DNA of 9,735 nucleotides from Chloroflexota bacterium. GTDB lineage: Bacteria > Chloroflexota > Anaerolineae > Anaerolineales > Villigracilaceae. The notes beneath the pieces are model-generated. The model did not search any database, was not told where the DNA came from, and was given only the letters and a program-made list of their open reading frames with translations. Shown piece by piece: positions 6,376 to 9,735 of the stretch. Within the stretch, counting starts at the first letter, position 1. Every line of letters starts with the position of its first letter. The translations under genes and the position numbers were made by a program. Location: assembly GCA_021796155.1 (NCBI GenBank), contig JAJYOO010000064.1:1-9735 (forward strand), read 5' to 3'.

Positions 6376-7434
6376 CTATCTTTTCATCGCTTCTTTAAAA
6401 TTGGATAGCGCTTCAATTGGTGTTGGATCAACGCCGTAAGCCATTGCCAGATAATACGCCATATAATCGCCGAACAGAATCATTGTCCACATGTGGGCCA
6501 ATGGGGAATCACCGCGCGCATCGAGGAAATCCGTGTTCAGGCCCTCAAGCATAAAGGCTTGTTTTGTCAGATCGAGCCGTTTGCGATTGCGTGGATGATC
6601 GGACGGTGCGCGCAAAAACAGATTCATCGTGTGCGGCATCAATACTTCTTCTGGATTGATTGTCCCGGCCAATGTGTTGTGATTTGCTTCAGGCAGGAAT
6701 TCAAAATTGGCCGATGCTTTGGCAACTTCGTTCAATTGCGTCTTGATTCGCCTCGCAACCGGAGCCAGCATTCCCGCGCCGAAGACCGTGACCCAGCGTC
6801 CCATTAATTGACCGGCTTCGCGCTTGGCTGGATTCGTCACCGCCGGAATGTTTGCACCGATATGCTCCTGCGATTTTTTCATTTCATTGACGGCGTCCAT
6901 CAAATCTTTTGACGGGTCAGGAATTAATTTCAACCGCGCCAATAAAGCGAACAACAAACCAAAAGAGAATCCAACCGCGGCGCGCGGCTGGCCGCTGTGA
7001 TTGAAAATCCAAACCGGGACATTTTTTTCTTTGGCGCGTTTTGCCAGTTCTCCACCGGTCGCGATCGCGACAATCGTGCAATCGTTTTTCAGCGCGGCAT
7101 CGAATGCGTCGAGAGTCTCTTCCGTGTTGCCGGAGTGAGAGGAAGCGATGAACAAAGTCTCTTTGCCGCGTGCGAATGACGGCAGGCCATAATCGCGGTG
7201 AACAACAATCGGCACGGAACAGCTTGATGAGACGGCGGCCGCTACGAGGTCCGCACCGATCGCTGAACCGCCCATGCCTGCGATCACAACGCGTTGAATA
7301 TTCTTTGAGTCCGGCAATGGTTGAGTCTGTCCCAATTCCCATGCCGACTTCAACTGATCGGGCAGACCGTCAATTTCGCCGAGCATGTTTAGTGTGTCAA
7401 GTTGTTTGAAGCGATTGAGATCGTCGAGGTTCAT
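6376..7434 (-). CDS. Bifunctional phosphoglucose/phosphomannose isomerase
   Basis: This 352-residue cytoplasmic SIS-domain enzyme interconverts glucose-6-phosphate or mannose-6-phosphate with fructose-6-phosphate, linking glycolysis and mannose/GDP-mannose supply. It fits the archaeal/bacterial PGI/PMI family, which is shorter than classical Pgi (about 550 residues). Visible motifs are VIAGMGGSAIGAD (about 50-62), the SIS sugar-phosphate loop ASSHSGNTEETL (97-108), GQPRAAVGF with Arg151, FLPEANHNTLAG with Glu249, SDHPRNRKR with His280, and C-terminal SNFKEAMKR with Lys347. By family analogy Arg151, Glu249, His280 and Lys347 are the catalytic candidates. The frame is open to an ATG at 7461, but I prefer 7434. 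It gives the stop-start junction TAAGATG with the preceding peptidase gene (one base between), has GGAG about 11 bases upstream, and avoids an odd Cys-rich leader. The tight junction suggests translational coupling with the peptidase. Its 3' end meets the convergent terminator. Confidence 0.92.
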   Translation of the reverse strand: MNLDDLNRFKQLDTLNMLGEIDGLPDQLKSAWELGQTQPLPDSKNIQRVVIAGMGGSAIGADLVAAAVSSSCSVPIVVHRDYGLPSFARGKETLFIASSHSGNTEETLDAFDAALKNDCTIVAIATGGELAKRAKEKNVPVWIFNHSGQPRAAVGFSFGLLFALLARLKLIPDPSKDLMDAVNEMKKSQEHIGANIPAVTNPAKREAGQLMGRWVTVFGAGMLAPVARRIKTQLNEVAKASANFEFLPEANHNTLAGTINPEEVLMPHTMNLFLRAPSDHPRNRKRLDLTKQAFMLEGLNTDFLDARGDSPLAHMWTMILFGDYMAYYLAMAYGVDPTPIEALSNFKEAMKR

Positions 7435-7435
7435 C

Positions 7436-8935
7436 TTACATTGCGCTCCGCATAAATTCAACGAGATCGTTTTTCAATTCAGCCAGCGATGGCAGATGAA
7501 TGTACATCATGTGCCCGGCTTCGTAATAACCCATGCTGATGTTTTGGCGAACCGACTCGTGCAAGCCAAGATGACTGAACGTGTATTCGGTTGCAAAGTA
7601 CGGCGTGCCGAGATCATAGTAACCATTTGCAACGAAAACTTTGAGATATGGATTGTATGTCATCGCGGCGCGTAAAGTCTCGCCGACGTTGACGAAATGA
7701 TTCTCAAATTCCGCGTACGACCAAGGCCAAACTTTTTCGGTGAGGATTTCATACGGGAGGTCGGATTCGAATTTTAGATCAGAGCGGACATAATCATAGA
7801 ACGCCGCGGTATAAGGTCCAAGGACATTTGTCAGCAATGGATCATATTCGGGTCGTTCCGTGACGCCGAGACGGTCGCGGCCAATAAAGCGGCTGTCGAG
7901 TCGACCGACAGTTTCCCCGCGGTCACGCAGAAGCTCCTTGAAAAAATGCTGATCATTGATTCGCAGATTGCTGCGTTCAATGAACTCAGACGAAAGACCA
8001 GTGTAGCGCGAGATCTTTTCGACGATGGCTGCGCGTTCGCGCTTTGTCAGCGTATCGCCTTTGAGCAATGCCGCCGCGTATTCACCTGACGCAAATTTCT
8101 CAGCTTCTTTGAGCAACGCCTGCAATGGCTTGCGGATTTTTAATTTGTGGTGATACCAGGCCGTCGCCGCGTACGTGGGCAGGAACATCACATAAGGCAC
8201 TTCGTTATTAACATAAAAGTCAATCGTCGTGAAATCCAAAACGGCAGAGATCAGCATGATGCCGTTGAGATACATTCCGTGGCGTTCCTGCAAATAACCC
8301 GAAAGTCCCGAAGCGCGCGTCGTGCCATACGATTCGCCGATCAGGAATTTTGGCGAGAGCCAGCGTCCGTAACGCGTGGTGTACTGCCGGATGAAATCGC
8401 CAACGGATGTGATGTCTTTCTTGAAGCCATGCCACTCTTGTGGTTTTTGTCCCTCGACCGCGCGGCTATAACCGGTGCTGACAGGATCAATGAAGACCAT
8501 GTCAGTTTCATCGAGCAAGGAATATTCGTTGTCGGTTAATTTGAATGGCGGCTTGGGAAGATTGCCGTCATCTTCGAGAACAACCCTGCGCGGACCGATT
8601 GCCCCCAGATGCAGCCACACCGATGACGAACCGGGTCCGCCATTGAACGAGAACGTGATTGGCCGCTTCGATTTATCTTCGACATCGTCTTTGGTGTATG
8701 CCACGAAGAAGAATTGCGCTTTCGGCTTTTCACCCTCAGACTCTTTTGCCTGTTCAGGTGGCGTTTCCTCCTTCATCACCATTGTCCCGGCGATGACGGT
8801 ATATTTGATTTCCTTGTCGCCAATCTTGATCGAATGTTTGCTCTGGACCAGATTGTCTTTCGGAGTCGGCTTTTCTTCTTTCTTCTTTTCTTCCTTGGTC
8901 TCTTCGGCTTTCTTGGATTCTTCTTTGTCGGTCAT
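7436..8935 (-). CDS. Serine carboxypeptidase, peptidase family S10
   Basis: This 499-residue alpha/beta-hydrolase-fold serine peptidase of family S10 removes C-terminal residues from peptides. The oxyanion segment is SFNGGPGSSSVWLHLG (residues 96-111). The nucleophile elbow is GESYG, with Ser202. The acid is Asp441 in VANGYYDLGTP and the base His475 in YEAGHMMYIH; all three triad residues are in the expected order and spacing. DMVFIDPVSTGYS (145-157) is also typical of the family. The first 30 residues are almost pure Lys/Glu with Thr and Pro, with no signal peptide or lipobox, so export is not supported; the mature enzyme may be cytoplasmic or exported by another route. The start ATG has a good AAGGA Shine-Dalgarno seven bases upstream. 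The gene follows the FAD oxidase gene by 89 bases, and its stop is one base before the isomerase start. Substrate is unknown. Confidence 0.92.
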   Translation of the reverse strand: MTDKEESKKAEETKEEKKKEEKPTPKDNLVQSKHSIKIGDKEIKYTVIAGTMVMKEETPPEQAKESEGEKPKAQFFFVAYTKDDVEDKSKRPITFSFNGGPGSSSVWLHLGAIGPRRVVLEDDGNLPKPPFKLTDNEYSLLDETDMVFIDPVSTGYSRAVEGQKPQEWHGFKKDITSVGDFIRQYTTRYGRWLSPKFLIGESYGTTRASGLSGYLQERHGMYLNGIMLISAVLDFTTIDFYVNNEVPYVMFLPTYAATAWYHHKLKIRKPLQALLKEAEKFASGEYAAALLKGDTLTKRERAAIVEKISRYTGLSSEFIERSNLRINDQHFFKELLRDRGETVGRLDSRFIGRDRLGVTERPEYDPLLTNVLGPYTAAFYDYVRSDLKFESDLPYEILTEKVWPWSYAEFENHFVNVGETLRAAMTYNPYLKVFVANGYYDLGTPYFATEYTFSHLGLHESVRQNISMGYYEAGHMMYIHLPSLAELKNDLVEFMRSAM

Positions 8936-8942
8936 AGTTGAT

Positions 8943-8947
8943 TCCTT
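8943..8947 (-). promoter_or_regulatory. Shine-Dalgarno of the S10 peptidase gene
   Basis: Read on the minus strand this is AAGGA, seven bases before the ATG at 8935. It confirms that the charged, signal-less N-terminus is the genuine start. The surrounding 89-base gap (8936-9024) contains no clear terminator and no convincing -35/-10 pair, so read-through from the upstream oxidase gene is possible. Confidence 0.65.
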
Positions 8948-9024
8948 GAAGTATGTCTTAAGTGAAAAAATTCTGGCGAACTTTATTTATTGCGCTTGAT
9001 TTTACTTCATGAGCCTTGGAATAT

Positions 9025-9735
9025 TTATCTCCAGATGCTACTATACGGATGTTCTCCAACGATTTGTTTGCCTTCTGCAAATCTCTGTGGCCTGTAAATT
9101 GAAAGATCAATCGTCTTGAACTTCCCATCCAAAATCAACTCGGACATGCAAAGCCCAACCGCAGGCGATGTTTTGAATCCGGTGCCGCTGTGGCCGCAGT
9201 TTAGATAAAAGCCATCGGGACCGGCAGCACCGATCATCGGATGTTGATCCGGCGTGATGCCGTCGTAGCCGCCGTGAGCGGAGTGCAGCGCGCCATTTTC
9301 CATAATAGGAATCCGCTGGCAGATGCGGTCAATTCCACGTTCGACAAATCCTTTTTTCGCATGGTCGGTATCGCTATCCGGCAATTCGCCCAGTGGATTT
9401 CCATCTTCGAGTCCAACAAGCGTCAGATTGCCTTCAGGACGAAAATACATTTCGTGGGCAAAGTCAATTACCGTTGGATGAGTTGGCCCGATTTGAGAAG
9501 GTCGTGCCACGAACATCGTGTCGTGACGCCAAGTGTCATATGGCAAATTAAGTCCAGCCAATTCGTTGAGCTTGCCTGCCCACGCGCCTGCCGCGTTGAC
9601 AACAACCGGCGCATAAAATTCTCCTTGCGTAGTTTGTACACCTTTGATTTTGCCATCGCCAATAATTCCAGTCACCGCACAATCCTGAACAATGCATGCG
9701 CCTTTTTCTTTTGCGCGTTGGGAGCAAAGCTCAGC
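9025..9735 (-). CDS. FAD-dependent oxidoreductase of the DAO family (C-terminal part, runs off the window)
   Basis: The C-terminal 236 residues of a glycine/D-amino-acid oxidase-type flavoenzyme (sarcosine oxidase beta, glycine oxidase relatives) are present. The frame is open to the window edge and the N-terminal FAD-binding GxGxxG is outside, so the start is not visible. Counting from the edge, RAKEKGACIVQDCAVTGI (about 7-24) is the substrate-domain strand typical of the family. VVVNAAGAWAGKLNELAG (44-61) is the conserved FAD-side NAAGAW motif. HSAHGGYDGITPDQHPMIG (151-169) and GHSGTGFKTSPAVG (181-194) form the C-terminal FAD-binding signature. These enzymes oxidise the C-N bond of amino acids or N-methylated amines, passing electrons to oxygen or an acceptor; the exact substrate cannot be read from this part. 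The GTG at 9673-9675 is internal, not the start. The gene lies upstream of the S10 peptidase on the same strand and could share its transcript. Confidence 0.88.
   Translation of the reverse strand, partial: AELCSQRAKEKGACIVQDCAVTGIIGDGKIKGVQTTQGEFYAPVVVNAAGAWAGKLNELAGLNLPYDTWRHDTMFVARPSQIGPTHPTVIDFAHEMYFRPEGNLTLVGLEDGNPLGELPDSDTDHAKKGFVERGIDRICQRIPIMENGALHSAHGGYDGITPDQHPMIGAAGPDGFYLNCGHSGTGFKTSPAVGLCMSELILDGKFKTIDLSIYRPQRFAEGKQIVGEHPYSSIWR

Noticed and set aside
6309..6380. Possible CRISPR-like array from the repeated GTCTATC/GATAGAC motifs
   Set aside because: Units are only 7-10 bases with no spacers, and they form one palindromic structure around a terminator.
7435..7461. Earlier start for the isomerase, overlapping the peptidase gene by 26 bases
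   Set aside because: There is no Shine-Dalgarno before it, and the extra residues are an unusual Cys-containing leader. The ATG at 7434 has GGAG upstream and a clean stop-start junction.
8948..9008. GAAGTA ... TACTTC inverted repeat in the gap between the oxidase and peptidase genes
   Set aside because: The stem is only about 7 bp across a loop of about 50 bases, with no U-run suitably placed, so it is not a credible terminator.

Overview
The window reads as a fragment of a bacterial chromosome of roughly 50% G+C (by eye). I infer an Anaerolineae-type Chloroflexota host. The reasons are the long Thr/Pro-rich linkers of 'TPTxTxTPT' type in secreted proteins, back-to-back lipoproteins with TP-rich stalks, a promoter placed for a leaderless mRNA, and a bifunctional phosphoglucose/phosphomannose isomerase. 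This assignment rests on general knowledge, not on a search. No mobile element, CRISPR array, tRNA or rRNA was found.

Layout. Left block, minus strand (22-1365): surE (nucleotidase), followed 12 bases later by an A+T-rich gene for an unrecognised two-helix membrane protein. A 166-base divergent intergenic region carries two near-consensus -10 boxes on opposite strands. Middle block, plus strand (1532-6298): three tightly spaced genes for exported proteins. They are a beta-propeller (PD40/TolB-like) lipoprotein, a TP-rich lipoprotein, and a 979-residue modular protein. The last starts at a TTG codon behind a good Shine-Dalgarno and consists of signal peptide, M23 (LytM) peptidase, golvesin-like domain, TP linker, and then three GerMN-like domains separated by TP linkers. 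A strong, probably bidirectional terminator (6331-6366) sits at the convergent junction. Right block, minus strand (6376-9735): a truncated FAD-dependent amine/amino-acid oxidase at the window edge, a serine carboxypeptidase (S10), and the phosphoglucose/phosphomannose isomerase, whose start lies one base after the peptidase stop.

How they fit. The plus-strand block looks like one envelope module transcribed from the promoter just upstream of 1532: two lipid-anchored proteins and one secreted or wall-associated murein hydrolase. The minus-strand genes are metabolic or protein-turnover housekeeping, and their functional connection to each other is not evident. The part most worth a second look is the M23/golvesin-like/triple GerMN architecture and its pairing with a beta-propeller lipoprotein. 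I saw no clear sign of an entirely new system such as a defence or mobile system.
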